From an uncultured Paracoccaceae bacterium (GTDB taxonomy: Bacteria > Pseudomonadota > Alphaproteobacteria > Rhodobacterales > Rhodobacteraceae), in contig CALKXV010000044.1 in NCBI GenBank assembly GCA_938005545.1, forward strand, positions 1 through 32,703: a stretch of DNA of 32,703 nucleotides, given 5' to 3'. Positions 9,298 through 18,236 of the stretch are shown piece by piece (positions within the stretch are counted from its first letter, which is position 1; the number at the start of each line of letters is the position of its first letter). Under the pieces are notes generated by a model. It made no database searches. It had not been told where the DNA came from and saw nothing but the letters and a program-made list of their open reading frames with translations. The position numbers were made by a program, and so were the translations under genes.

Positions 9298-10203
9298 TCA
9301 GGATTCCAGTGGTCGGGGACGTACACGGGTGGGCATGACGATCCGCGCGGGCCGCGCCTTGGGTGTATCAACGGCATCATGATTGACGGACGCCGCGCCA
9401 GACACGGCATTGGGTTCACGCCGTTTACCCGTCACGACCTCGTGGACAAGCCCGTTGACCTCGGACACCAGATCAGTTGCACCGCTTTCGGCCCAGGCTT
9501 GCGAACCTTCGCCTGCCGTTAGCGCCTTTATTAAGGAGGCTGGCATGACCTTTCGGAACAAGCCTTTGGTTTCGCTTTCAACCCGCTTGATCACACGTCC
9601 CTGATCCCGTTCGGACAATATTTTATCCATGCGGGTCAAAAGAAGAATGCTGCGCTCATAAAGCTCCTTTGGCATAGTTCCCCAAACGGCCGCCTCACTT
9701 TGGCGCCACGCTTGGGTGGCATGGCTGCACCAGATCACAATATCGGCGTGGTGAATCATGCGCTGCCAGACATCCGCGGCCATATTCGGGTCGGAAATTC
9801 CGGGCATGTCGATCAGGTCAAAGTCAGCAAGACGGGGCGCATCATGGAAAATGCGAATGTGGCTGGTCCCGTGCACCGATACTTTTTCCAGTTCTTCGAG
9901 ATTGATCGCCTGCTCCTCGCCTTCAACGCTGACCGTGTAAGGTGCCTGAGCCCCTTTCGAGATCCACACCGGCGGCAATTGCGTCGCGGTGACATTGACC
10001 GGTAATGCCGAATTGCCCAAAAGCAGGTTTGACAAAGTGCTTTTGCCCGCGCTGAATTCGCCCATCAAGGCCACACGGGGACGTTTCTGAGCTTCAACAT
10101 CAAGCGGTGCTTCGGCTCTCATTGGCATTCGCGGCGTCTCCTGCGAGACAACTTGATCAACGTCTTCGGCAAAGCCTTCGGCGTGCGGTTCGTGACTGAT
10201 CAT
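9298..10203 (-). CDS. Dynamin-superfamily small GTPase, complete G motifs
   Basis: A 301-residue P-loop GTPase. G1 is GEFSAGKST (48-56), the form used by dynamin-like and TrmE-Era families. The G2 threonine is in VTATQLP (about 71-75), G3 is DMPG (132-135) and G4 is TRMD (190-193). After the G domain (about 40-260) there is a basic, proline-containing tail (RPARIVMPTRVRPRPLES), possibly a membrane or protein contact. The block IWCSHATQAWRQSEAAVWG, then P..L and the G4 strand, is shared with the G domain at 12428-13882, so the two are probably paralogues. The gene begins 21 bases after the dynamin-like gene ends. No membrane-spanning helix is seen. Confidence 0.85.
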   Translation of the reverse strand: MISHEPHAEGFAEDVDQVVSQETPRMPMRAEAPLDVEAQKRPRVALMGEFSAGKSTLSNLLLGNSALPVNVTATQLPPVWISKGAQAPYTVSVEGEEQAINLEELEKVSVHGTSHIRIFHDAPRLADFDLIDMPGISDPNMAADVWQRMIHHADIVIWCSHATQAWRQSEAAVWGTMPKELYERSILLLTRMDKILSERDQGRVIKRVESETKGLFRKVMPASLIKALTAGEGSQAWAESGATDLVSEVNGLVHEVVTGKRREPNAVSGAASVNHDAVDTPKARPARIVMPTRVRPRPLES

Positions 10204-10224
10204 CTGGCGCTTCCCATTCTTGTC

Positions 10225-12288
10225 CTAGGCTGCAAAACTGGTCAGGCTGTCCATTGCCTGTTTCAGCTGCGCGCGCTTCATTGCGGCACTATTTTCATCC
10301 AGCATCGATCCGACACCATCAGGTTCGCGGGCAGCTTGTTCGGCAATCCTGGCTAAAATCCCGCGCTGTTCGGACAAAAAAGCTTCCAAAGCGTCCATCG
10401 CAGACTCGCGGATCGATTGCGCGTGTGGTCCGCGCAGTGCGTCGACAATCGGATCGGTTTCGGCTTTGATGATCTCGGCAAACTCGGTCGCAAAGTTCCG
10501 ATAGCCACGGCGTTTGTGCCACCAACGGCTCCACCACGTGCCTTTCATATCCAGCGCAATCGTCTGGCCCAAAAGCACCGGGGATGGAATGCGGGGTGCG
10601 GTCGGCGCCTCGATCCCGAAGCCTTCGTCGTCAAGTTCGAACAAACGATGATAAAGAGCTGCATAATCTTCCGCAGTTTTGGTCAGAACCTTTTTCGCGC
10701 CACTTTGCGCGTTGCGTCCAAAAACCTGATAGGCCGTGCGCATCAGGATGCGAAGCCCTGTGGGATCGTACTCCCAAATTTCGTCTTCGCCATTGGTATC
10801 CAAGTGCTGCAACAGCGAACCCGTTGCGCGCTCAAGGAAACTTCGATGCGATCTTTCAAGGCGTTTGTCGAAATCGTCGATCGTCGTGTCGAAACTGTTC
10901 GACATGGCCGACATGGCTGCTTTTTCGATCTTGGCAAGCTCGGCTTCCAACTGACCCAATTCAAGCGGAGGTAGATTTTCGTCGCCTTCACGGCGCGAAA
11001 CAACCTGTTGTTGTGCGTTCAAACCGTTGGCCAAGTTCATTGCAGATTTCGCGACACGGTCCAACAATTCCTGGCCCATGCCTTCGGAAATCCGACCGCT
11101 CAACGCCGCATAGATGGTCGGAACGCCCGACAGACGCCACAACAGCTCTTCCATTCCGCCCAAGCGATCTGGAAGATAGCCTTCTTCTTTGGCCCATTCC
11201 GATAGTGCCGCGATAGTGGTTTCGTCGATTGCATCGGTGCGGCCTGTCAAGGCGGCATTGGCGCAAAAGGCCGACGTGAAAATAATCTCGGCATCCCGAG
11301 GACCATCATGGTCGATCAAGGTCTGGCGAATGCTATCGCGGATTTCCGGGATCTGCGCTTTGGGATCGCTCAATTCGTCGACGCGGTTCACCACAATGAT
11401 CACTTCGCGGGATTTGACGTTCGAAATCATGCGGATCAAAGCAAGGTCAACCGAAGACAACGCCTGGTGCGCGGCCAAGACCACAATACAAATACGGCTT
11501 TCACGGATGGCACGAATGGTAATCTGTTCGCGGATCATAAACGTATCGTTCACACCCGGCGTGTCGCGGATGCAAAGGGGCATCGGCAGATTGTTACGAT
11601 TTACGTAAAGTTCAGCCGACTTTGTGATATCTGCGAAACGCCCCATACTTTGGCTGGTCTCGTGATCATCTTCAAAATCGTCGCCTAAACAAACATAACG
11701 CTCGATCAGATCGCCATCGATGTAGTTGTAGTCATGCTGTTGGCCCAAAAGCATCTCGAATTTGTCGCCAAGACGTTGGCGCGATTTTTCACGCATTTCA
11801 ACAACTTGCTCGCGGACCTTTTCCAGCTCGTCTTCGGCACCTGCACGACTGGCCAATTCGCCGATCCGCCCGCCACGATCCAAAAGCCGCGCCCATTCTT
11901 CCATGTCAAAGAACCGAAAGCGCGCCTTGTTGTCTTCGGGCGGTGTATGTGGGTTCAAATGCAGCGACGTCACAACAGACGTCCAAGGGTTCACATCTGC
12001 TGGCAAGAGATCGGGCAAGCCGACCATCGCATTGACCAAAGACGTTTTCCCGGCCTTCACCTGACCGATCATGGTCACAGAAGGTTCCGCGTGTTTTAAT
12101 TGGTGGTGTAGTTTTCGGGCTGCTCGGTTCGTGGCTTTGTCGCCAATTTTTCCAAGCCGTACAAGAGTTTGCCGAAGTTCTTTCGACCGTCCGATGAACG
12201 GTTCCAGCCCTTCAAAACCAAGGCTCAAAAGATCAGGTTGACCCACGGAGGGACTGCTTTCGGCTGTTATTTTCGTATCCACATTCAT
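10225..12288 (-). CDS. Dynamin-like GTPase
   Basis: A large GTPase, about 687 residues from the ATG at 12288 (AGGA five bases upstream; an adjacent GTG at 12291 would add one residue). G1 is GQVKAGKTS (about 75-83), G2 is PWTSVV, G3 is DTPG (about 242-245) and G4 is NRVD (about 301-304). An insertion of about 110 residues between G2 and G3 is charged and helical (EDELEKVREQVVEMREKSRQ). The C-terminal half is almost all helix, as in dynamin stalks. At about 583-599 it carries a cluster of tryptophans and basic residues, GTWWSRWWHKRRGYRNF, which may contact membrane. Bacterial dynamins remodel or protect membranes; the role here is unknown. It is the largest gene of the block, with 139 bases before it. 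Confidence 0.85.
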   Translation of the reverse strand: MNVDTKITAESSPSVGQPDLLSLGFEGLEPFIGRSKELRQTLVRLGKIGDKATNRAARKLHHQLKHAEPSVTMIGQVKAGKTSLVNAMVGLPDLLPADVNPWTSVVTSLHLNPHTPPEDNKARFRFFDMEEWARLLDRGGRIGELASRAGAEDELEKVREQVVEMREKSRQRLGDKFEMLLGQQHDYNYIDGDLIERYVCLGDDFEDDHETSQSMGRFADITKSAELYVNRNNLPMPLCIRDTPGVNDTFMIREQITIRAIRESRICIVVLAAHQALSSVDLALIRMISNVKSREVIIVVNRVDELSDPKAQIPEIRDSIRQTLIDHDGPRDAEIIFTSAFCANAALTGRTDAIDETTIAALSEWAKEEGYLPDRLGGMEELLWRLSGVPTIYAALSGRISEGMGQELLDRVAKSAMNLANGLNAQQQVVSRREGDENLPPLELGQLEAELAKIEKAAMSAMSNSFDTTIDDFDKRLERSHRSFLERATGSLLQHLDTNGEDEIWEYDPTGLRILMRTAYQVFGRNAQSGAKKVLTKTAEDYAALYHRLFELDDEGFGIEAPTAPRIPSPVLLGQTIALDMKGTWWSRWWHKRRGYRNFATEFAEIIKAETDPIVDALRGPHAQSIRESAMDALEAFLSEQRGILARIAEQAAREPDGVGSMLDENSAAMKRAQLKQAMDSLTSFAA

Positions 12289-12427
12289 CACTGTCCTGCC
12301 AAACGCCGACTAATTACTATTCTTAGGACGGATTGTTCCCCGCCCCGCCTAACTTCCCCGGTCAACATGGCCTTTTTGTGGCGTGTTTCCGGTCAATAAT
12401 GGTTGCTTTGCGCAGTTTGTTGCCAGA

Positions 12428-13882
12428 TCAGGCCGCCATCTGCATTTCCATGTCGCGGCGAAGCTGAAGCAACAAAGTTACAGCATCCGCTGCCGGGCCA
12501 TCACCGTCTTCCACCTGCATCAAAACCATAACATCAGAGGCATCGGACAGCTCGTCGATAAAGGCGTCCGCCGCCTCGCATCCACTTTCATCCTGGCTGA
12601 ACAAATCGACCAGGTGTTCGACGGCGTCGACACATTGCTCAATCAAAGGCTTGGCGTTGCCCTCGCCCAATTCCGTTGCTTTTTCCGCCAATCCGTCGCC
12701 GCGCCGTTTCAAGAACTTGACCGCGTCCACGAACAGTTCGACGTTTTCCACCTTCGGAGCGCTCAGCACTGGTTTCTGGACCGGTTCAGCGGGTTCTGGT
12801 GGCGCGGAAGGCTCAACCGCCGCTTCGGCAACCGGAGGCGCTGTGGGTGGCGCGATTTCGTCCGGCGTAGATGCCTCGATCTTCGGTTTTTCGCCCTTCT
12901 GCACGGTTTCGCGCGTTGGCATGGCACTTGGAGGTTTGGGACTGACGTCCTGAACGCCTGTGTCTTCCGGCTTGGAAACCGGTTCGTCGGTTGGCGTTGG
13001 ATTTGCTAAAAACGCTGGCGCGTCGTCGTAAGTGCCCGTTTGCGCCTGAGGTGTCGGCGACCCTTTAACTTGATATCGCGCAAGGAACATGTGCGCGCTG
13101 TCAAAATCTGCGCGACGCCCGCGTTCGGCATGGCGTAATATTTCCGAGGTTAAGGCCCCACCGCCCGATGCGTGGAACATGGCTTCGTCGACGCTTGAAG
13201 AACTGGTGGCGCGAACCGCTTGAAGCGTGGCGACCGCAAAAAGCGAATGAAACTCCTCAGCGACCACAGATTCCAAGTCGGCGACGCGGCTCGATAGCAG
13301 TTTTTCGGCCGATAGAACGTCCGCTTTGGTCAAAACCAGGAATGCGTGGTCTTTCAGACTGTCAGGAACACGACCCCATACCTTTTGTTCAACTTTATCA
13401 AAGGCCTGAGAACACCAAAGCGCGATATCTGTTCGTCGAACGGCCCAATCAATTGCGCTTTCGATCTCTTCATGTGCGCCGTTGGTGACGACTTCGAGAA
13501 GGTTGATCCGTTTGAGAATATCGACGGGCAATTCAAGCTTAAGAAACGCCGCCGTACCACCCGACAAGGTCTCAAGGTCAATCTTGTCAAATCGCTGGAC
13601 CGTTCCATCGGCCGCTGTGACGGTCATGGCTTCGTCCGCGCTCCACACAAATTCGGTGGTTGGAAGCTGGGCATCCTTTGGGATCAGACGGCGACCAACG
13701 AACATGTTGACCAGCTCGGATTTCCCCGATTGTGGATTTCCAAGGATCGACACGCGAACAGGTTGCGACAACCGGTTCAGCAAGTGATGGGCATAATCAC
13801 GGGCCGCTTGTGGCATTGCATCGGCGTCAAGCGCACTTTTGAGACGATCAATAACGGTGTCGTCGGAAGAGCCGTCCTTCAT
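12428..13882 (-). CDS. GTPase-like protein with degenerate G3 motif and helical C-terminal domain
   Basis: A 484-residue protein. The N-terminal G domain (about 40-230) has an intact P-loop GNPQSGKSE (48-56), a G2-like PTTEF (74-78) and G4 TKAD (185-188). Where the paralogue at 9298-10203 has DLIDMPG, this one has LLEVVTNG (128-135), so the usual DxxG is missing. It shares the downstream WCSQA....E.KVWG..P..L signature with that paralogue. A proline/alanine/glutamate-rich linker runs from about 275 to 378. A helical domain (about 379-484) follows, starting VELFVDAVKFLKRRGDGLAE. It may bind nucleotide without normal hydrolysis. Its ATG overlaps the PP2C stop as ATGA, coupling it to the phosphatase. 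Confidence 0.8.
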   Translation of the reverse strand: MKDGSSDDTVIDRLKSALDADAMPQAARDYAHHLLNRLSQPVRVSILGNPQSGKSELVNMFVGRRLIPKDAQLPTTEFVWSADEAMTVTAADGTVQRFDKIDLETLSGGTAAFLKLELPVDILKRINLLEVVTNGAHEEIESAIDWAVRRTDIALWCSQAFDKVEQKVWGRVPDSLKDHAFLVLTKADVLSAEKLLSSRVADLESVVAEEFHSLFAVATLQAVRATSSSSVDEAMFHASGGGALTSEILRHAERGRRADFDSAHMFLARYQVKGSPTPQAQTGTYDDAPAFLANPTPTDEPVSKPEDTGVQDVSPKPPSAMPTRETVQKGEKPKIEASTPDEIAPPTAPPVAEAAVEPSAPPEPAEPVQKPVLSAPKVENVELFVDAVKFLKRRGDGLAEKATELGEGNAKPLIEQCVDAVEHLVDLFSQDESGCEAADAFIDELSDASDVMVLMQVEDGDGPAADAVTLLLQLRRDMEMQMAA

Positions 13883-15036
13883 GCCTCGCTATCCTTCGCA
13901 AGCCAACGACGTCTTAAGAAAATTGGTTCTTTCGCAGCCGCTTCGCCGCTGTCCTGATCTGGCTTGCCTGCCGCAGGTTCGTCGTCAGCAATTGCAATCT
14001 CAGCCTGACCGTTCGTCAAAGGCGCGAGGTCAGCATGGCCATTGGATATTGGCGCAGACATCGCTGGCGCTTCGGCCAAAGCAACGGCAGCACCGCCGCC
14101 AACATTCGCCATCGTTTCTGCAAACTCGGCTTCGCGGCTCACAGGTTCCGGCATATCGATCGGCTTGATCGGACGTGTCGTGGCACGGGGCGAACGCGTC
14201 TTACGTTGCTCGAAATCCGGCGAACAGACATTTTCGTCTTCAACTGTCGGCATATCGATGGTGATAACCGAAAAACAGACGTTGTCTTGTTCAGGATCAT
14301 TCAGATCACGCAGTTCGTTCAACAGTTCTTCGGCAATTGTCGAACTGCCAGAATTGACGTTTTGCTCAACGATTTTTGTGATTTGCCCGTTGGACAAGAA
14401 TTGCAGCCCATCGCTGGCGACGATCAGGATATCGCCACTTTGCAGACGGAAAGGACGATCCGGGCAATCGATACGCTCAATGGGTTCGCCAATCAAAACC
14501 GAGGTCAAAGCGTTGCGGTCCGGGTGGTTTCGGCCAATGTCTTCAGACATCATGCCCGAGCGCACCATATAATCGATGTGGGGCCCAAGCGAGTGATCTT
14601 CGTTCAACTGGCGAAGCCGGCCGTTGCGCATCAAATATAGCGGCGAATCGCCGATGGAGATCCAAAAGAGGCTATCGCGGATAAAGACCGGTGCCACCAA
14701 AGTCGCGCCCATGCCCGCGGTTTGCGGATTAGACGACGCATGGGCCGCCATGCATTCGTTCGCGGAAACGGCGGCACTTTTCAGCACATCGCCCATGTTG
14801 GTTTCCAAACCTTCGATATCCGAGGTTTGGAATTTCAACTCGCTGAACACTTCTGTCACAACGATCTTCGACGCCACGTCGCCCGCTGCGTGCCCGCCCA
14901 TACCATCTGACAAGACAGCATAACCGAAATCGGCACCCATCGGAAAATCCGTGGCGATTGCGTCTTCCTGATAATCACGACAACCGCGATTAAGGACCGA
15001 CGCAACGTCGTACCTTATGTCAGGCACACCATTCAT
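13879..15036 (-). CDS. PP2C-family Ser/Thr protein phosphatase
   Basis: A metal-dependent phosphatase of about 385 residues that should reverse phosphorylation by the kinase of this block. PP2C motifs are in order: NRGCRDYQEDA (16-26, metal Asp at 25), VLSDGMGGHAAGD (41-53), GMGATLV, FWISIGDSPLYL, LNEDHS, LIVASDGLQ and the late DNVCFSVITI Asp. After the catalytic domain (to about 262) there is a disordered tail rich in Pro, Ala and Glu. The ATG at 15036 forms ATGA with the stop of the FHA gene, which is why I prefer it to an upstream TTG at 15066. The stop in turn overlaps the next GTPase gene. No membrane segment is present. Confidence 0.92.
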   Translation of the reverse strand: MNGVPDIRYDVASVLNRGCRDYQEDAIATDFPMGADFGYAVLSDGMGGHAAGDVASKIVVTEVFSELKFQTSDIEGLETNMGDVLKSAAVSANECMAAHASSNPQTAGMGATLVAPVFIRDSLFWISIGDSPLYLMRNGRLRQLNEDHSLGPHIDYMVRSGMMSEDIGRNHPDRNALTSVLIGEPIERIDCPDRPFRLQSGDILIVASDGLQFLSNGQITKIVEQNVNSGSSTIAEELLNELRDLNDPEQDNVCFSVITIDMPTVEDENVCSPDFEQRKTRSPRATTRPIKPIDMPEPVSREAEFAETMANVGGGAAVALAEAPAMSAPISNGHADLAPLTNGQAEIAIADDEPAAGKPDQDSGEAAAKEPIFLRRRWLAKDSEA

Positions 15037-16820
15037 TCTGCAGCCGTTTCTCCTGCGGTTGCCCAAGTGAAGCCTTCACCACATAGCGATACAAACTTAA
15101 GAACCGTTTCACCAATCCGGATTTCGTCACCCGACGTCATTTCCTCGGTCGAAAGCACTGGCGCACCGTTCAGGCGGACAAGATTTGACTTGCCACCGTG
15201 GCCCAGGAAGAATTTGCCCTGCTCGTCGTCGTATGCGACAGCGGCATGGTTGTTCCGGCTAATTGACGTGTCGCCGAAATCAAGCCGAACGACTTGTTCT
15301 TCACCGCGTCCGATCTGGCTTACACCGGCCTGGAGCGTGAAACATGCGCCCCGACCAGGCCCGTCGATCACAACGATCCAACCAGCTGGAAACAGCGTTG
15401 GCGCATCGCCTTTTGCTTCGGCAGGTGCGGCGGGCTTGTCTTCAAAGACATCTTTCGCCGCATCTTCTTCGGCCTGAAAACCAAGAAGACGGGTTTTTAC
15501 ACGCCCGGCTGTCCGCCCTGCGCGGCCACTGACAACCGTTGCAACTTCGCCGAAATTTTCCGACTGCGATGCAGTTGGCTGAGCAACTTCGGCCGCAACT
15601 TCGTCAGCCATTTCCCAGATTTTCTTACGCACTTCGCTTTCCGGCGGCGTCGTATCGATTTCCTCGTCCGGCGCATTTGCAAAGGCGACGGCTTCGGACA
15701 CCACCCGGCTTGGTCTTGGCGCCAGATCGTCATCGTCAAAATCGTCATCAAAACCGTCTGCGTCGTCAAAATCGTCTTGGTCGACTTCGTCGAAATCGGT
15801 GGCCAATGCAGGTTCGGCCTCATCCGTATCGCGCGCAAAGGGGCTTGATGGGAACGCCGATTTGATCGCGTTCCGGCCGCCCAAATCATCATCGTCTTCG
15901 ATGAAATCGTCTTCGCTCAACTCAACGGGTGCATTCGCCATTCTCATTTCCTCAGCAGCCCGCATTTCGTCCTGAATAATATCAGCCGGATCAGCCTCCA
16001 TCCCATCCTCCGCGGCAGCATAGAGCGCGGCATCTTCATCGCCCTCACCCTGATCCCAAATCGGAGAACGCGTAGTCGTGCGCGACGCAACGCGGCTGAT
16101 TGGGCGGCTTGTCGAATGCGGGCGTACGACTTTTGCCAGATCGTCGCGATATGGGCTTTGTTCTTCCGGGTCCGCGGACGGGTCACGGCTAACCACATGG
16201 CTCAACACACGATCTGCCTTGGTTGCAGCAGCTGCAGCTTTCAGATGCGCCATAGCCGAGCGGCGACGACTTGTGCCTTCCTCGCCCATTGCGGTTTCAG
16301 TTTTCTCAAGGATACGATCTTCATTGCCAAGTGACGAAAGCTCGCTTCGCGCCTTCTCCTGACGCCCTGGCTCAACAGCTTTTGGCTCGTTAGCCATTTG
16401 CGGCTGAGATGGAGCAGCGGGCGGTGCGACAGATTCCGGACGCATACGGCTGACAGACGTCATAGCATCGCGAATTTCGCTGACCAACTGTTGCTTGTCG
16501 GCTGTGACGCGACGCAGTTCGATGTCCATTTCGTCATCGCCCCAGTCGTCGTCATCGTCCCATTCGTTGTCGTCCCACTCGGCGTTGCCCCAGCCCGAAC
16601 CCGCAACTTCAGGTTCTTCGCTTTTGGCGGTCACAGGTTGCGACATATCGGCCGCCGTCGGCTGAACGCTTCGGGGTCTGGAAGGGCGCACACGACTTCT
16701 GTTCTCATGACCTGTGTCATCAGTTCTCGGTGTCAGGTCATCTTCAGACATGTCCATGCCCAAAGCATCCGGCGCCTCCGGGTCGATTTTTTTCGATAAC
16801 ATTCTAGACAAAATCTTCAT
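15033..16820 (-). CDS. FHA-domain protein with long acidic N-terminal region
   Basis: A protein of about 595 residues. Only the last 120 or so form a recognisable domain, a forkhead-associated phosphothreonine reader: GWIVVIDGPGRGACF, IGRGEEQVVRLDF (Gly-Arg at about 504-505), SISRNNHAAV (Ser-Arg...His at 521-525) and SNLVRLNG (Asn at about 546 and 551). The first 470 residues look disordered, very rich in Asp, Glu, Arg and Ser, with a run of tryptophans in acidic context at about 77-93 and several DDD/FDD blocks. These could be kinase substrates or interaction sites. The ATG at 16820 has a strong GAGAGG seven bases upstream; the kinase gene ends 11 bases before it. It is the probable adaptor between kinase output and the GTPases. 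Confidence 0.9.
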   Translation of the reverse strand: MKILSRMLSKKIDPEAPDALGMDMSEDDLTPRTDDTGHENRSRVRPSRPRSVQPTAADMSQPVTAKSEEPEVAGSGWGNAEWDDNEWDDDDDWGDDEMDIELRRVTADKQQLVSEIRDAMTSVSRMRPESVAPPAAPSQPQMANEPKAVEPGRQEKARSELSSLGNEDRILEKTETAMGEEGTSRRRSAMAHLKAAAAATKADRVLSHVVSRDPSADPEEQSPYRDDLAKVVRPHSTSRPISRVASRTTTRSPIWDQGEGDEDAALYAAAEDGMEADPADIIQDEMRAAEEMRMANAPVELSEDDFIEDDDDLGGRNAIKSAFPSSPFARDTDEAEPALATDFDEVDQDDFDDADGFDDDFDDDDLAPRPSRVVSEAVAFANAPDEEIDTTPPESEVRKKIWEMADEVAAEVAQPTASQSENFGEVATVVSGRAGRTAGRVKTRLLGFQAEEDAAKDVFEDKPAAPAEAKGDAPTLFPAGWIVVIDGPGRGACFTLQAGVSQIGRGEEQVVRLDFGDTSISRNNHAAVAYDDEQGKFFLGHGGKSNLVRLNGAPVLSTEEMTSGDEIRIGETVLKFVSLCGEGFTWATAGETAAE

Positions 16821-16831
16821 CGTACTGCCTC

Positions 16832-18163
16832 TCAAAGATAATCCGAACGTCCGCCACTGCGGAATGTCCCGCGTAACAATCCGAATGGAAGAACACGGCT
16901 GAGGATTGACCTCTTCTTACGACCGGTTCCGTTGATATCGTCTTGTCCCCCAGCGGCTGACTTTTGAGCCGACAATTCCCCGGCACGCGATTGCGTTTCA
17001 CGGAATGTGTCGTCGTCCAGCATGGCCAGCTCGTCGAGGGTTTTCTTGCGTTGGCGCTGCTGCTCTTGAACCAGCTTTTGAAGACGCTGCGCCTCTTTGC
17101 GTTCCATCGCCTGTTTGACTTCGTGTTCTTTAATGTCCGCTTGTACCGCTTTGTTCGTTTCTTGAACCAGTTTCGAAATCGACAATTCGATCTGACGATC
17201 AAGCTCGGCCTGCTGTAACGCGGCCGATCGACGACGTTCGGTGTCGACAAGTTCGATCCATTCGCGCGCCGATTGAATTCGGTCGGGCGGAAAGACCGAC
17301 AAAGCCTTGTCGATGGCATGGAGGAAACTGTCTTCAAACTTCGGGAAATTACCGGACAAAGGCCGGTACGGATCGGGCCGGTCGCCCGCGATTGCCGACA
17401 CACGTGCCTGGCTGTCTGGTGGAGCTTCACCGGTCAGAACATGGTAGAACGTAGCCCCCATGGAATAGAGATCGGAGGAGGCATCTTGCGTTGATCCCGC
17501 GATGTAGAATTCATGCGGGCTGTAGCCGTCTTTCACCACATGCAGCGCGGACAAGGCGCGGCTGGCGCGGGTCGCTTCTTCCTTGGCAGCCCCAAAGTCG
17601 ATCAGAACCGGGTTACCCTTGCCATCAATCAGGATGTTATCCGGGCTGATGTCACGGTGCAGCACATCGTTGGTATGTATATAGTGTACCGCCTCAAGAC
17701 AGCGCAGCAGGATGTCTTTTACATCCCGCGGGTGCAGCTTCATCTTGGGGTCTTCGATGGTATCCAGCAAATCTCGTCCGCGGACAAAATCAAGCGCCAT
17801 ATAGGCGGTCAGATTGTCTTCGAAGACTTGGTGGATACCCACGATGTTATCATGCTGAAGCTTTGACAGACGGCGTGCTTCCGCACCGAAGTGTTTTACA
17901 ACCGCATCGAATTCAGGCTGATGCTGGCGCGACCGCGCCATGACGTTGCCGTTGTTGCGACAGCACATCGATGATGGAAAGCATTCCTTGATCACGACAA
18001 TCCGGTCCAGACTGTCGCGGGCCAGATACGTCATGCCAAAGCCGCCGGCGTTCAGGAATTTTTCAATTCTGAACTGCCCATGCAGAAGCTCGGTGCCCGG
18101 TTTAAGGGCATCGGCGAAGGACTCAGTATGTCCTGTCTCTGCGTGTTGTGGCCCTGCGTCCAT
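16832..18163 (-). CDS. Soluble Ser/Thr protein kinase (Hanks type) with C-terminal coiled coil
   Basis: A 443-residue eukaryotic-like kinase, first gene of the block. Catalytic features are complete: glycine loop NAGGFGMTYLA (38-48), ATP lysine in VVIKE (59), HRDISPDN (169-176) and DFGAAK (189-194); the activation segment ends in GYSPHEFY. The kinase domain spans about 28-300. A long charged helix, probably a coiled coil, follows (about 310-385, with KEAQRLQKLVQEQQRQRKK). The tail KKRSILSRVLPFGLLRG is basic and amphipathic and may bind membrane. There is no transmembrane helix or PASTA repeat, so it is not a PknB-type surface sensor. It resembles kinases encoded beside FHA and PP2C genes in other bacteria, including those of type VI secretion loci. 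Confidence 0.93.
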   Translation of the reverse strand: MDAGPQHAETGHTESFADALKPGTELLHGQFRIEKFLNAGGFGMTYLARDSLDRIVVIKECFPSSMCCRNNGNVMARSRQHQPEFDAVVKHFGAEARRLSKLQHDNIVGIHQVFEDNLTAYMALDFVRGRDLLDTIEDPKMKLHPRDVKDILLRCLEAVHYIHTNDVLHRDISPDNILIDGKGNPVLIDFGAAKEEATRASRALSALHVVKDGYSPHEFYIAGSTQDASSDLYSMGATFYHVLTGEAPPDSQARVSAIAGDRPDPYRPLSGNFPKFEDSFLHAIDKALSVFPPDRIQSAREWIELVDTERRRSAALQQAELDRQIELSISKLVQETNKAVQADIKEHEVKQAMERKEAQRLQKLVQEQQRQRKKTLDELAMLDDDTFRETQSRAGELSAQKSAAGGQDDINGTGRKKRSILSRVLPFGLLRGTFRSGGRSDYL

Positions 18164-18236
18164 AACTCACCCAAAATCTTGCCACCGAGCGGTGTTGGGG
18201 CGCGAGATATCGCCATTTTATTAAGGCTTTATCAAG

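Noticed and set aside
15294-15848. Long plus-strand ORF antisense to the FHA gene
   Set aside because: It arises from the Asp/Glu-rich codons of the FHA protein read backwards and shows no protein-like features.
7970-18163. Type VI secretion locus
   Set aside because: Kinase, FHA and PP2C genes suggested this, but no tss structural genes (sheath, VgrG, ClpV, TssJLM) are present in the window.
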